DNA from: Rhizobium terrae
Lineage (GTDB): Bacteria; Pseudomonadota; Alphaproteobacteria; Rhizobiales; Rhizobiaceae
NCBI RefSeq assembly: GCF_003425685.1
Contig: NZ_QJKM01000011.1
Location: forward strand, 1-64,000
Length of the DNA stretch: 64,000 bases
Reading direction: 5' to 3'
The position numbers were made by a program, and so were the translations under genes. The notes under the pieces are model-generated. The model was given only the letters and a program-made list of their open reading frames with translations. It searched no databases and was not told the DNA's origin. Below are positions 1-9,377 of the stretch, one piece after another (the first letter of the stretch is position 1; the number at the start of each line of letters is the position of its first letter).

Positions 1-4
1 CGAA

Positions 5-46
5 AAGCGCCGCTCCGGCCTTCTGCAGAAGGCCGGAGCGGCGCTT
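5..46. repeat. Perfect 42-nt palindrome (hairpin or terminator-like)
   Basis: Two 21-nt arms are exact reverse complements, centred on CTGCAG. The arm begins AAGCGCCGCTCCGG. As RNA it would form a very stable GC-rich hairpin on either strand. The next bases on the plus strand are GAAACC, so there is no uridine run and a classical intrinsic terminator is doubtful. It may be a terminator of a gene beyond the left edge or part of a mobile-element end. Confidence 0.6.
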
Positions 47-72
47 GAAACCAACGAAACGACAAACCAGTG

Positions 73-120
73 AAAGGGGTCAATTCCTGATGTCGGCAAA
101 GGGGTCAATTCCTCGTGTCG
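73..120. repeat. Two 23-bp direct repeats, insertion-sequence-end-like
   Basis: Copies at 73-95 and 98-120 share AAAGGGGTCAATTCCT and the tail TGTCG, differing at 2 of 23 positions, with a 25-bp period. Repeated GGGGTCAATTCC-type motifs are what I remember from the multiple terminal repeats of IS21-family elements in rhizobia. That assignment is from memory, and no istA or istB coding sequence is inside the window. The broken aminotransferase immediately to the right fits an insertion or rearrangement scar. Confidence 0.4.
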
Positions 121-183
121 CTTGACAGGAGCTCCGGGAGTACTTCGCCAACGACGATCGCTCGGCCGCAAGGTCAATGACGG

Positions 184-595
184 ACTAATGGTCGGGGCGA
201 GAATGCAACCGAACTCTTCCACGGCTACGCCTATTGCGGCAAACCGTTGACTGTGCTTCCGGCATCGCCGCGCTGGAGGTTTATGAGGAAGAAGCCTGCT
301 GATACGAGCGGTAAAGGTTGCAGGGCATTTGAATGTCTCTCTGAACTCGTTGCAAGGCTTTCCGCACGTCGTTGATATCCGGAACCTTGGTCTAATCGGA
401 GCTGTGGAGCTGACGCCGCGTGAAGGCGCATCGGGAACACGAGCTTGCGGTATCTTTGTCGATTGCTTCAACAATGACCTTGTGACCCGGGTGACCGGCG
501 ATATCAATGCTGTCTCCCCGCCGCTTATCATCGAAAAGGACGAGAACGAAGTTATGGTGTCGAAAATCAGTGATGCACTGAAGCGCGTGGCATAG
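184..595 (+). pseudogene. C-terminal remnant of class III aminotransferase (omega-amino acid:pyruvate type)
   Basis: Translation shows pieces typical of the C-terminal third of class III PLP aminotransferases: ELFHGYAYCG near 210, then in another frame GIAALEVYEEEA (about 260-297), then in a third frame LNVSLNSL through NLGLIGAVEL to an ISDALKRVA ending. At least two frameshifts (around 245 and 297) are needed to join them. The catalytic lysine region and the whole N-terminal part are missing. The last 88 codons stay open from a TTG at 329, but I regard this as a decayed gene, not a functional small protein. Confidence 0.75.
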
Positions 596-734
596 GGATC
601 GAGCGCGGTGGGAGGCTCAACGACCATGACAGCCGTTGTATGACTTTTGCCGGCGCTTGTGTTGCGGGTAGCTCGACGAAAAAAATCGTCGCACCTGTTT
701 CAGTCAGCTTCACCGCTTCATACGAGCCGTTGCG

Positions 735-1511
735 CTATTCATCAATCACCGCCACCGCGCGTGTCCATCCAGCCGAGCCGCGCTCGACCTTGACCGGAAA
801 GCAGATCACCTGGAATCCGCTCGCTGGAAGTGCCTCAAGGTTATGTAGCTTCTCGAGGTGGCAGTAGCCGATCGTCCTGCCCGCCTTGTGCCCTTCCCAG
901 ATTATGCCCGGGTCATGGCTTTCCGCATAGCGACGAGCAGTGAAGACGAACGGCGCATCCCAGCTCCAGCCATCCGTTCCTGTCACTCGAACGCCCTGAT
1001 CGAGCAGAAACAGCGTTGCCTCCCGCCCCATCCCGCAGCCTGATCGCACATAATCCGGCTGGCCATAGCGGAGGCCTGCGCTCGTGTTGACAATTACTAT
1101 ATCGAGAGGGTTGAGGCTGTGCCCGATCCTCTCGAGCTCCGCGTTCACATCTTCGGCAGTTGCGACGTAGCCGTCCGGAAAGCGGCGAAAGTCAAGCTTG
1201 ACCGCGTTCCCGTAGCACCATTCAAGCGGTACTTCGTCGATTGTCCAGGACCGCTCTCCCCCGTTCATCGTTGGATGAAAGTGCCAGGGAGCATCGAGGT
1301 GCGTGCCGTTGTGCGTTGTCATTGAAACCTTCTCGATCGCCCAGCCACTCCTGTCCGGCAGATCGTCAGCCGTTAGCCCGGGAAAGTGTGGAAGCATCCG
1401 TTCCAGAGCCGCCGTGTGGTCGATGTACTCTATCTGGGGCTCGGATCCGGGCGGGTCGGAAGCTATTCCGGCCTGGAGTGGGACGGAAATGTCGATGAAA
1501 CGCCGAGGCAT
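735..1511 (-). CDS. Cyclase family protein (metal-dependent, kynurenine formamidase-like fold)
   Basis: 258 aa, about the usual length of the cyclase/KynB-like family. The signature metal-binding segment THNGTHLDAPWHF (pattern HxGTHxDxPxH) lies near residue 65. Such enzymes hydrolyse amide or ester bonds such as N-formylkynurenine or isatin. The substrate here is unknown because many family members are unassigned. An AGGAG six bases before the ATG supports the start. It is the last gene of a minus-strand run behind an FAH-type hydrolase (16-nt gap) and a CocE-type hydrolase, so it probably acts in the same degradative route, controlled by the LysR gene at 5347. Confidence 0.85.
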   Translation of the reverse strand: MPRRFIDISVPLQAGIASDPPGSEPQIEYIDHTAALERMLPHFPGLTADDLPDRSGWAIEKVSMTTHNGTHLDAPWHFHPTMNGGERSWTIDEVPLEWCYGNAVKLDFRRFPDGYVATAEDVNAELERIGHSLNPLDIVIVNTSAGLRYGQPDYVRSGCGMGREATLFLLDQGVRVTGTDGWSWDAPFVFTARRYAESHDPGIIWEGHKAGRTIGYCHLEKLHNLEALPASGFQVICFPVKVERGSAGWTRAVAVIDE

Positions 1512-1526
1512 CTTGGACTCCTGCTT

Positions 1527-2468
1527 TTACGTAACACTGCGTTGACGGAGTGGTGCGGGATCGTCGGCAAAGTCGATGGAGTTGGAGAGCCGACCAAGTC
1601 GCTCGACTTCGACCACGACATGATCAGACGACGCGAGCCATGGGAACCTCTCCTCGCCGTGTGTCTGGGCCAGCTCGAGGATGCAGCCAGTCGCGCACGT
1701 GCCAGATCCGAGGATGTCTCCTGTTCGCACCGTTGTCCCACGGGACGCGAAGGATAGCATCTCCTCGAATGACCAGTAGATGTCCGCGAGGTTTGCCTGG
1801 GTGTAGAGCTTGCCGTTGACCGTCACCGTGATGGCGAGGTCGAACCCGGCACCCTTCCGATAGGGCTCAAGCTCGTCCATCGTGACAAGGCAGGGGCCGA
1901 GCGTCGTGGCGAAATCCTTGCCCTTGGCGGGTCCGAGGCCGACGGAGGTCTCGAGCCTCTGCAGATCCCGGGCGCTCCAGTCGTTCATGACCATCAGGCC
2001 AACGATGTGGCGCCCGGCCTTCTCGGGAGCGATGTTGCCAGCCGGAAGTCCCACTACGGCTGCGACCTCGGCCTCGAAATCCAGCTTTCTGCTGCCGGGC
2101 GCGCCAAGGATCCTTGTCCCGCTCCCAGTGACCGCACCAGGGTTCGTGAAGTAGAAAACGGGTATCTGGAACCATTCCTCCGCCATCGGCAGTCCCCTGC
2201 TCTGCCGACCCGCGCGAGCATGCTGCTCAAAGGCGTAGAAGTCGCGGATGGATGGCGGCTGGGGGATCGGCGCCATTAGCTCTGCCGTTTCGAACGCGAA
2301 GACTGCGTCCGGAGCGCTGATCGCCCGTTCGGCCGCACGGGCGAGCGTCTCCCCTTCATCACCCAGCAAATCGATCAGTCGCTCTCCGGGCGGAAGGGCA
2401 AGGATCATGTCTTCATGAAGCAGCCCCACCCGCTCCTGGGACATTTTTGAAAAAGTGACCCATTTCAT
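1527..2468 (-). CDS. Fumarylacetoacetate hydrolase (FAH) family protein
   Basis: 313 aa. The C-terminal two thirds carry the FAH fold, with acidic metal ligands in KLDFEAEVAAVVG and in MNDWSARDLQ, and the GSGT loop in the segment GDILGSGTCATG. The family cleaves C-C bonds of acylpyruvates or hydrates and decarboxylates 2-oxo acids at the end of ring-cleavage pathways. I chose the MKWVTF start, because a longer upstream reading would overlap the preceding hydrolase and looks non-native. It sits between a CocE-type hydrolase and a cyclase, so a role in opening or clipping a ring-derived acid is likely, but the substrate is not evident. Confidence 0.85.
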   Translation of the reverse strand: MKWVTFSKMSQERVGLLHEDMILALPPGERLIDLLGDEGETLARAAERAISAPDAVFAFETAELMAPIPQPPSIRDFYAFEQHARAGRQSRGLPMAEEWFQIPVFYFTNPGAVTGSGTRILGAPGSRKLDFEAEVAAVVGLPAGNIAPEKAGRHIVGLMVMNDWSARDLQRLETSVGLGPAKGKDFATTLGPCLVTMDELEPYRKGAGFDLAITVTVNGKLYTQANLADIYWSFEEMLSFASRGTTVRTGDILGSGTCATGCILELAQTHGEERFPWLASSDHVVVEVERLGRLSNSIDFADDPAPLRQRSVT

Positions 2469-2499
2469 CGCGAAGCTCCGATGCCCTGTTCTTTCTTCA

Positions 2500-4206
2500 T
2501 CAGGCCTCTCCCGCCGGAATAATCGGGAGAAGCAGCCTGCTCGGATAAGCGGGTCCCGTGTGAATCGTGGTGCTGCCACCGAAGATCGCGGGGCACCGGT
2601 CGATCGGGTCGTCATGCAGCCAGGGACCGGATCCACGATGGGGTGTTCCGGATCTTAGATCGACCGGACGCGCGAAATCCTTGCCTCGGATGTCGAGGCG
2701 CAGCCGGAAGCCTTCGGGAAGCACGACGCAGGTGGGCCAGATCTCGACATCGATCTCATAGATTTCGCCCGGCACCAGTGGCAGCTTCTCGTCGTGGGTA
2801 TGAAAGGGTCGGTAGGGGAGCGAGCGGAGCGGACAAAGCTTCCTGTGCGAAGCCCGGAGCCAACCCTGCGCAAGAGGTGTCCGCGGGTCCACCGTCCCTT
2901 GAAAATCAACCTCACGACCGTCCGGCGAAAATGCTTGCAGCGTGACGAAGAGGTCGGCATCCGAGGTCGTGGAAGAAACGAACAGTTTTAGGGAGAGAGG
3001 GCCGGTGATCTCTGTTGCCTCAGGCAGCGGTGCGGATTCGAGCCAGATGCCTTCCCCGTCCGCGTTAAAGGTCGCTGAACCGTATTTGCGGGGCGTTGCG
3101 TACCCGAGGTTCATGTCGGTCGTATCGAGATAGGCTGGAGTCCACTTCGTCCTTGAGAGCGGCCATTCGTTCTCCTTTCTCGGCGTGACATCATCGGTGA
3201 ACGGGTGCCGTACATTCAGCATGACGCGGTCCTCTTCGCGCCAGCCGTTGTCGATACCTTTGAGGTAGCAGTCGAAGAAGCGCTTCTGCAGATCCATTCC
3301 ATATGGAAGGTAGAACCATTCCTCGTGGCGACCCGGGTGGGCCTCCAGCCACTTCTCCGCCGATGCTGCATTCATGAAGGCTTCGAAGTTTCCGCGCGGG
3401 TGAAGACCGAAGCCTGCCCAGTTGGCGGAACTCAGGAACGGAACCTTCACCTTTTCCCAGTCGGGAGCGCGCGAGCGGTACCATTCGTCGTCGAGTTCGC
3501 GCGCCCTGACGTTGTCGAGCGTGTGGGCGCGGTTGTCCGCACGGTTGCGCTCCGACTGCTTCAACCCACCGGAACTGCGCTCTCCGGTCCATGGATCGAC
3601 CGGAGCCGCCGCGTTGCCGTGCTGCACTGACAGGATCTGCCGGGGATACCAGGTCTCGAGAAACTTGTTCGAGAGGATCCCGCCGTGCCTGACGAAGTCA
3701 CGGTAGAAATCCGCCGCTCCCTCCCAAGGGATCATCGCTGCGAGATGGGGAGGCTGAAGCGCGGCCACGTGCCACTGGTTGATCGCATAGTAGGAGATGC
3801 CGTTCAGACCGACCTTGCCGTTCGACCAGGGCTGCGTTCCCGCCCACTCGATCGCATGGAAGTAGTCGAGCGTCTCGCGGGGCGAGAGGATGTCGAGCTT
3901 TCCGGAGGTCCGGCCTGCACCGCGGGAGTCGATCCTCACGACCGCGTATCCCCAGCCCACCCATATCTCAGGGTCCACGGTCTCCCAGGTGAGATACTGC
4001 TTCTCCGAGCCTGCCAGGAGATCAGGATGCCGTGCCGACATCCATTCCCAGCTTGCCTTGTAACCTTCCTGATAGCGAACGCCCTTGCCGTACGGCCCGA
4101 GGGTCATGATGACCGGAACCGGATGGGTTTGGCCCGGCCGGAAAACGTCGGCCATCAACTCAAGCCCATCGTCGACAACGATGGGCACGTCTCGTTCGAT
4201 TATCAT
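2500..4206 (-). CDS. CocE/NonD family hydrolase (X-Pro dipeptidyl-peptidase S15-like)
   Basis: 568 aa, normal for CocE/NonD serine hydrolases. The N-terminal alpha/beta-hydrolase domain has the nucleophile elbow in GLNGISYYAINQW (usual form GxSYxG; here an alanine stands where the last glycine is common). An inserted helical cap follows, then a C-terminal jelly-roll-like X-Pro dipeptidyl-peptidase domain (about residues 330-560). Members hydrolyse esters or amides such as cocaine, glutaryl-7-ACA or peptides. AGGAA precedes the ATG. It is the first enzyme gene after the solute-binding protein (25-nt gap), so it probably acts on the imported compound or a close product. Confidence 0.85.
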   Translation of the reverse strand: MIIERDVPIVVDDGLELMADVFRPGQTHPVPVIMTLGPYGKGVRYQEGYKASWEWMSARHPDLLAGSEKQYLTWETVDPEIWVGWGYAVVRIDSRGAGRTSGKLDILSPRETLDYFHAIEWAGTQPWSNGKVGLNGISYYAINQWHVAALQPPHLAAMIPWEGAADFYRDFVRHGGILSNKFLETWYPRQILSVQHGNAAAPVDPWTGERSSGGLKQSERNRADNRAHTLDNVRARELDDEWYRSRAPDWEKVKVPFLSSANWAGFGLHPRGNFEAFMNAASAEKWLEAHPGRHEEWFYLPYGMDLQKRFFDCYLKGIDNGWREEDRVMLNVRHPFTDDVTPRKENEWPLSRTKWTPAYLDTTDMNLGYATPRKYGSATFNADGEGIWLESAPLPEATEITGPLSLKLFVSSTTSDADLFVTLQAFSPDGREVDFQGTVDPRTPLAQGWLRASHRKLCPLRSLPYRPFHTHDEKLPLVPGEIYEIDVEIWPTCVVLPEGFRLRLDIRGKDFARPVDLRSGTPHRGSGPWLHDDPIDRCPAIFGGSTTIHTGPAYPSRLLLPIIPAGEA

Positions 4207-4231
4207 TGCTGATTCCTGACTGGCACCTAGG

Positions 4232-5209
4232 TCAGTTGACCTGAACGCCCGATTCCTTGACCAGGGTCCGCCACTGCGCGACGAGTTGCTGGTAGAAGTT
4301 GTTCAACTGGGCGGGTTCGACGTTTGCAGGCGCGACACCGAGCACCTTGATGCGCTCCGCAACTTCGGGATCCTGAGCCGCCCTGCTCAAGGCGTCGCCA
4401 AGCTTCCGGACGACGGCTTCAGGGGTTCCGGCGGGAGCGAGGAACATCTGGAAGCCGCGCGCATCCGAAAATCCCTTCACGCCCTGCGAGCTGAGGCTCG
4501 GCCATCCGGGGTAGGCAGATGTTCCACTCGGACTGGTTACGCCGATTAGCTTGACCTGTCCCTGGTCTACGAACGTCTTCGACGAAACCAGCATGCCGAG
4601 TTCAATCTCGCCGCCGATGATCGCCTGGGCGACGTCCGCTTCGTTCTTGAACGGCACGTGCACCATCTGGACGCCGTTGTTCTTCGCCATGACCTCCGCG
4701 AACAGATGGCCAGCCGAACCCTGCCCGAAGGTCCCGTAGCTGAGTTTCCCCGGGTTCTTCCGCGCATATTCCAGCAGCTCCGGGCCGTTGGCGACCGGGA
4801 GGCTCTTCGAGGCCACGAGCGCAAGCTGAGTTTCGCCCACGAAGGCGACGGGGATGAAATCCTTGGCCGAATCGTAGGAAGGATTCTTGGCGAGTGCCTC
4901 GGCTGCCCCGTTCGACGTCCCGTTTGCAAGCAGCAGGGTATAGCCGTCCGGGTCTGCGCGCTGCACGGCAGATGCGGCGATGATCCCACTCGCGCCCGGC
5001 TTGTTCTCGACGATGTATGTGGCGTCGAGATAAGTCTTGGCCTTATTGACGACCAGGCGGGCCAACGTGTCACTCAGACCGCCAGCGCCGCTTGGAACCA
5101 CCACGGTTATAGGCCGGGAGGGAAACTCCTGCGCTGTTGCCCGGCCGGCCAGACAAGCCGCGTAAGCGGAAATCGCCGCCAGCAGGAGTGTCCGTCGTAT
5201 GATACCCAT
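4232..5209 (-). CDS. Bug/TctC-family periplasmic solute-binding protein
   Basis: 325 aa with an N-terminal signal peptide (charged start, hydrophobic stretch, cleavage near AGRATA-QEFPSRPI). The mature start PSRPITVVVPSGAGG and later GTSNGAAEAL are typical of Bug (TctC) receptors. These proteins bind small carboxylates and usually serve tripartite tricarboxylate transporters. No TctA or TctB membrane genes lie nearby, which is common for Bug proteins, and it may work as an orphan receptor or use a transporter elsewhere. The GGAGGAGAG ribosome-binding site is strong. First gene of the operon that runs left to the cyclase, divergent from the LysR gene. Confidence 0.9.
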   Translation of the reverse strand: MGIIRRTLLLAAISAYAACLAGRATAQEFPSRPITVVVPSGAGGLSDTLARLVVNKAKTYLDATYIVENKPGASGIIAASAVQRADPDGYTLLLANGTSNGAAEALAKNPSYDSAKDFIPVAFVGETQLALVASKSLPVANGPELLEYARKNPGKLSYGTFGQGSAGHLFAEVMAKNNGVQMVHVPFKNEADVAQAIIGGEIELGMLVSSKTFVDQGQVKLIGVTSPSGTSAYPGWPSLSSQGVKGFSDARGFQMFLAPAGTPEAVVRKLGDALSRAAQDPEVAERIKVLGVAPANVEPAQLNNFYQQLVAQWRTLVKESGVQVN

Positions 5210-5346
5210 GATCTCTCCTCCGATCTTCAGGTGAGTTCACCGGCGACGTCCTCCTCGCCGACTGGATGAATGCTACGACGCGCCTTGCCATTTGCATAAT
5301 ATGCGTTCTTTATGTTTCCCATGCTTGTCTGTTATGGCTGATTTGA
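5210..5346. promoter_or_regulatory. Divergent promoter region with palindrome GCATAATATGC
   Basis: The 137-bp gap separates the Bug-family operon (minus) from its LysR-type regulator (plus), the classic place for LysR regulator binding. An 11-bp palindrome GCATA-A-TATGC is at 5294-5304, within an AT-richer stretch that continues to TTCTTTATG. I infer this is the operator; no exact T-N11-A box was identified with certainty. Confidence 0.45.
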
Positions 5347-6270
5347 ATGCGACATCTGGACAACGAATCCCTGCACTGCTTTCTGGAAGCGGTTCGTCAC
5401 GGCTCGATATCATCCGCATCGCGATCACTGGGTCTGGCGCAACCCGCCCTCACCAGGAGGATACAGCTTCTTGAAGAGCATTTCGGGGACCGCCTGCTGT
5501 CGCGGCATCGACGGGGAATAGAACTCACCGAGACCGGTGCAATCGTGGCAAAGCGCGGGGAGGAGATCCTGCGGATGTCTCAGGAACTTGCTGACGAGGT
5601 CCGATCGATGGTTGGGCGTCCGGCCGGACTCGTGAGGTTTGGCTTTCCGCCATCGGTCGGAATGCTGTTCGTCGGACGGATCCTGGCCGAGTGCGTATCT
5701 CGGTTCAACGACGTGAAGCTACACCTCGTCGAGAATGTCTCCCCGGCGGTCCGCGAAGCACTCATCGACAACCGCCTGGACATGGCGATCATGAGCTGCA
5801 GGTCCGGCCACGAGAGCCTGAGATGCGTTCCGCTGTTCCATGAGCAGCTTTGGCTTTTCGCGGCTCCCGACCTGTGGACACTGCCTCCCGGATCCGTGTC
5901 GGTCGATGCTCTACAGGAGCTTCCGGTAATGCTTGCGAGCTTTCTAATGCAACACCTGGAAAACAAGGTGCCGCTTCGGGTGATGGCTGCCGTCGATGCT
6001 CTTCCTCTTGCTCGGGAAGCCCTTTTCGAACGTGCCGGCTATGGGATATTTCCCTATTCCGCTCTGGAAAGAGAGTTTAAGCGAGGTGAGCTTTATGGAG
6101 CGCCGATTTCCGGCCTGACTGTATCCCGTGGGCTGTTTTTTAGGAAGGACCGGACCACGTCGAACGCGATGCGTCTTGTCGAAGACCTGGTGAAGGCGCG
6201 GGTTTCCATGCTCATCTCGGAGCGCAATGACATGTTCCAAGAAGTCCTGGGGGACGACTACATCGTCTGA
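5347..6270 (+). CDS. LysR family transcriptional regulator
   Basis: 307 aa. Residues about 1-60 form the winged helix-turn-helix (ESLHCFLEAVRHGSISSASR followed by LGLAQPALTRRIQLLEE), and the rest is a periplasmic-binding-protein-like effector domain. It is transcribed away from the Bug/CocE/FAH/cyclase operon, so by family custom it likely activates that operon when its pathway intermediate is present. The ribosome-binding site is weak. No obvious truncation. Confidence 0.9.
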   Translation: MRHLDNESLHCFLEAVRHGSISSASRSLGLAQPALTRRIQLLEEHFGDRLLSRHRRGIELTETGAIVAKRGEEILRMSQELADEVRSMVGRPAGLVRFGFPPSVGMLFVGRILAECVSRFNDVKLHLVENVSPAVREALIDNRLDMAIMSCRSGHESLRCVPLFHEQLWLFAAPDLWTLPPGSVSVDALQELPVMLASFLMQHLENKVPLRVMAAVDALPLAREALFERAGYGIFPYSALEREFKRGELYGAPISGLTVSRGLFFRKDRTTSNAMRLVEDLVKARVSMLISERNDMFQEVLGDDYIV

Positions 6271-6372
6271 CGCTTTTACGAATCTTGACCATTTCGCGCG
6301 ATATTGTGCTGACGTTGGTCAAGCTCGTGCGAAGGCGTGTTCACGAGAGCGAATATCACGCCGACGGGTCAC

Positions 6373-6942
6373 TCACTGCTCTTGAACCTTTGCATTCTCA
6401 AGTTCCAGTTGAGATACTTCCGCAAGCGATTGCGCCCGCTCGAATGAGATACCAGTCTCGGCACCACGGGCCGAAAGCGACGTTGAACGCGAAAGAGCCT
6501 GATTGGCGGCCCTCAGGCGAGCTTCCGCTGCAGCGGCAAGGGACTCTGAGGCTGTCACCTGCGCCTGCAATTGTCTGATGCGTTCCTGAGAATAATTTTT
6601 TGACCGCGTCCGCAGCAACTCAATCGAGCCGTTTACCGAATCAAGGTTCGTGCGAAGGCGTTTTGCTTCAGCGTCGGTCTGCGCGCGCTCATTGACGAGA
6701 TCATTGAGACGCATGCTGTCGACAAGGGGATCGTTGATGGAGCCGAGGGGTTCGCCTGCGCTTATCCGCGCGCCTAAGGGCTTCTGGCTCAGGTCAAGGT
6801 TGCCGGCAATGGGCGCGCGGGTCGTGGTGACCCTGGCATTGATCACGGCATCGGCGCTGGCGCCCGTCAGTTGTTCCCCCACGATAACGTAAAGAGCTGC
6901 AATTATCAGAATGATACCGACGAGGATTTTGATAAGCTTCAT
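6373..6942 (-). pseudogene. Truncated HlyD-type membrane fusion protein
   Basis: 189 aa are open. An N-terminal membrane anchor (MKLIKILVGIILIIAALYVI) is followed by the first half of a biotinyl-lipoyl-like domain (ARVTTTRAPIAGNLDL) and a long alanine/glutamate/arginine-rich coiled-coil hairpin (about residues 80-185). Full HlyD/EmrA-type periplasmic adaptors are usually 330-450 aa and return to a second lipoyl half and barrel, all absent here. The reading frame stops about 100 nt before the LysR gene, and I see no continuation in other frames. Probably a truncation product; a short stand-alone coiled-coil protein cannot be excluded. Confidence 0.6.
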
Positions 6943-7284
6943 TGTTGGACTCGGAAAAAACAACCTGACGCTGTCGAAATGACCTAGTGCGGAGCCGCGG
7001 TGTGTCAAACCCGTGATGAGAACAACATGGTGATCATTCGGGTAGCAATTCCAACGGGGCGTTGCTAAAAAGCGGCTGTTCTTACCCCTTCATTCTGCTA
7101 TGGACGCACGAGACGTAGGGGATGCGGCGCACCCGATCCGCAGGATCGGCCTTCTCTCCGGCAGGCCATGAAGTGGATCTTCTTAGTTTGCACGGCGTCT
7201 TGCCGTTCCGCTTGGACAAAAGAGAGGGTGCTGCTCTGCGTCCTTTCCCTCCAGCGGTTTCAGGCGTCGGCTTTCTGACGCCCT
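6943..7284. other. Intergenic stretch, no convincing gene
   Basis: This 342-bp gap lies between the HlyD remnant and the diguanylate cyclase gene. A basic 68-aa reading frame (minus strand, 7082-7288) overlaps the stop of the cyclase gene as GTGA, but its composition (Lys/Arg/Ser/Pro with almost no hydrophobic pattern) does not look like a protein. I see no clear terminator. Confidence 0.4.
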
Positions 7285-9081
7285 TCACGCCCCGCCATTG
7301 GCCTGATCCATTCTGCTTGCCGCAACGGACCGGTTCCGGCCTTCTTGCTTGGCTTTCAGCAATGCCGCATCCGCGCGGGTCAAGAGTGTTTCCACCGCCC
7401 CTTCCAACGGAGAGGCCGCGACTCCCAAGGATATGGAGACGGCGCCGATGATACGGCCGGAATGGGAAAGTATGGCCGCCCTGATCTTCTCCCGCAGGTC
7501 TTCCGCCAGTCGCAAGGCCTCGGCTTCACTGAAACCAGGCAGTAGCACGGTAAATTCTTCACCGCCGAAACGGAATGCGCCTCCTGCCTGCCCCACCGTG
7601 TCGCGAAGGACCTGACCAACATACTGCATGACCATGTCGCCGGCGTCATGACCGAAGTCATCGTTGAAGCGCTTGAAGTGGTCGATGTCGATCATCAGAC
7701 ACGCATGTGGCTCGCCACCTTGGTCCCGCGCGTATCTTCGCAGCGTCTCATCCAGAAAACGGCGGTTGAAGAGCCCTGTGAGCGGATCGCGGATCGCGAG
7801 GTCGGTCAGCTTGTCGCGAAGCTGAAGATTGGCGATCGCAAGACCGACGTTTTCGGCGATCAGCTCAAGATAAAGCCGAGAAGTTTCCAGGCGAAGCGCT
7901 GTGCCACCCCGTTCCTCCAAATACAGAAGGCCTATTGCGTCACCCTGGGCCGTCAGAGGCACACACAACGCCGAAGCCTCGCTTCCGTCCAGATGCTGGC
8001 AAGGAACGTCGGCATCGACCGAACCGCTTGCGTGCGGGCGACCCCGCCGCAGTCCCCAGCAGGCAGAAGCCTCGAAGACGCAGCCAGAATGCTGAGGCTC
8101 CAGCCACACCCCTGCCCGCGTCAGCAAGCCTCTGCTCTCGTCGAGGAGATAGAGACCACCTGCAATATCGGGGAATATTTCTGGCGCGAAGCGTGCGACG
8201 ACATCCGCCAGCTCCTGTTGATTCTGGCACGCCTGCAGCCGGTGCATCATCTGCAGGATGAGATCCTTGGTGCGCTGATCCGCTCTTCTTTCCGCATCGA
8301 GACGCTCGCGTTCGATCCCATTGGCGCGAAAAATCTGGATGGCGTCGTTCATCTCGCCGATTTCGTCGCGCCGCGGATCGGCGGGGACGTCGACCGTATA
8401 GTCCTGTTTCGCCAGCCTGCCGACAATTCCCGTCATCCGGACGAGCGGTACGGCAACGCGCCGTCGCAAGATAAAGTAAAGGACGGCCAGGAAAAGCACC
8501 CCGGTGATGCCGAGCATGATCTTGGCGAGAAGGCTCCACCAGTCGCTGCGTGCCCGGGCCGCTTCGAGTTCTGCGCCAGTCCGCGCCGCCGTCATGTCCC
8601 TGAAGTGGCGGACCGTGCCGAGGAGTGCTGTCTGCAGTCTTTCGTGCTCAGCCCCGAAAAGCATGCCTTGAGCACCGGCCCGGTCTCCGCGCTGAAATGC
8701 CTCGACCGCCGCGATCTCGATCTTGTCCAGTTCCTCCGCCTCCGCGCCGATCTCTTTGAGGGCTTCAGCCTCGGCCGCCGGCAAGCCTTTTGCCATCAGC
8801 TTCGTCGCAGCGGCTTCACGCTGTCGTTCTGCCTCCTCCTCCGCGTGAAACGCTTGCAGATGGCGCTCTTCGCCGCGCATGACATAAAGCCTGGCCTCAT
8901 CGCTTCTCACCTCCGCTCCGAGCGCGAGATCTTCCGCCAAGGTATCCAGCGTCAAATGCTCTTCGACCGCAAGCCGTTCCTGAATGGCGCTGCGCGAGGA
9001 CATTATGAACGCCGCGCCCGAAAGTGCCGTGAGAACGACCGTGATGCCATAGGCCCAATTGGTGATCGTGCTTATTCTCAT
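7285..9081 (-). CDS. Membrane-bound diguanylate cyclase (HAMP-GAF-GGDEF)
   Basis: 598 aa from MRISTI. A first membrane segment (residues about 8-30) precedes a roughly 160-residue helical periplasmic sensor, a second membrane segment (SLLAKIMLGITGVLFLAVLY), a HAMP linker, a GAF-like domain (about 285-420) and a C-terminal GGDEF domain with the active signature RFGGEEF. It should make cyclic di-GMP from two GTP in response to an unknown signal. An upstream-extended start (9138) adds 19 residues with no sign of function. No EAL domain. Stands alone, with no obvious operon partner. Confidence 0.88.
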   Translation of the reverse strand: MRISTITNWAYGITVVLTALSGAAFIMSSRSAIQERLAVEEHLTLDTLAEDLALGAEVRSDEARLYVMRGEERHLQAFHAEEEAERQREAAATKLMAKGLPAAEAEALKEIGAEAEELDKIEIAAVEAFQRGDRAGAQGMLFGAEHERLQTALLGTVRHFRDMTAARTGAELEAARARSDWWSLLAKIMLGITGVLFLAVLYFILRRRVAVPLVRMTGIVGRLAKQDYTVDVPADPRRDEIGEMNDAIQIFRANGIERERLDAERRADQRTKDLILQMMHRLQACQNQQELADVVARFAPEIFPDIAGGLYLLDESRGLLTRAGVWLEPQHSGCVFEASACWGLRRGRPHASGSVDADVPCQHLDGSEASALCVPLTAQGDAIGLLYLEERGGTALRLETSRLYLELIAENVGLAIANLQLRDKLTDLAIRDPLTGLFNRRFLDETLRRYARDQGGEPHACLMIDIDHFKRFNDDFGHDAGDMVMQYVGQVLRDTVGQAGGAFRFGGEEFTVLLPGFSEAEALRLAEDLREKIRAAILSHSGRIIGAVSISLGVAASPLEGAVETLLTRADAALLKAKQEGRNRSVAASRMDQANGGA

Positions 9082-9377
9082 GCATGCACGATAATGCCGG
9101 GTCCTTGCGGGAGAATTAAAGATAACCCTAACATGCACCAGGGATCGCCAGGGATCGCTATCTTTTTGGCCGGAATGTGAACGAGAGTCTTACAATGCCT
9201 CTGCGCGGCTCCGCAAGAAACCGTTTACGGTGCGGCACCGTCGGGGGGCCGGCGCGGCAAAGCAAAAAGCGCGGTAGTGATGTAAATGAGAATCCGAGCC
9301 CAATCACCGCCCGGTAGATAACTTGTCGCTCGCCATCTCCGCGCCTATTCGCCTAGCGTTATATGTTTGAGGAACGA

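Noticed and set aside
7082-7288. 68-aa frame coupled as GTGA to the diguanylate cyclase stop
   Set aside because: Basic, Ser/Pro-rich composition without hydrophobic pattern and a weak ribosome-binding site; not convincing as a gene.
7648-9180. 510-aa plus-strand open frame
   Set aside because: It lies opposite the diguanylate cyclase gene, which has intact motifs; the plus-strand translation has no recognisable domain and is a high-GC antisense shadow.
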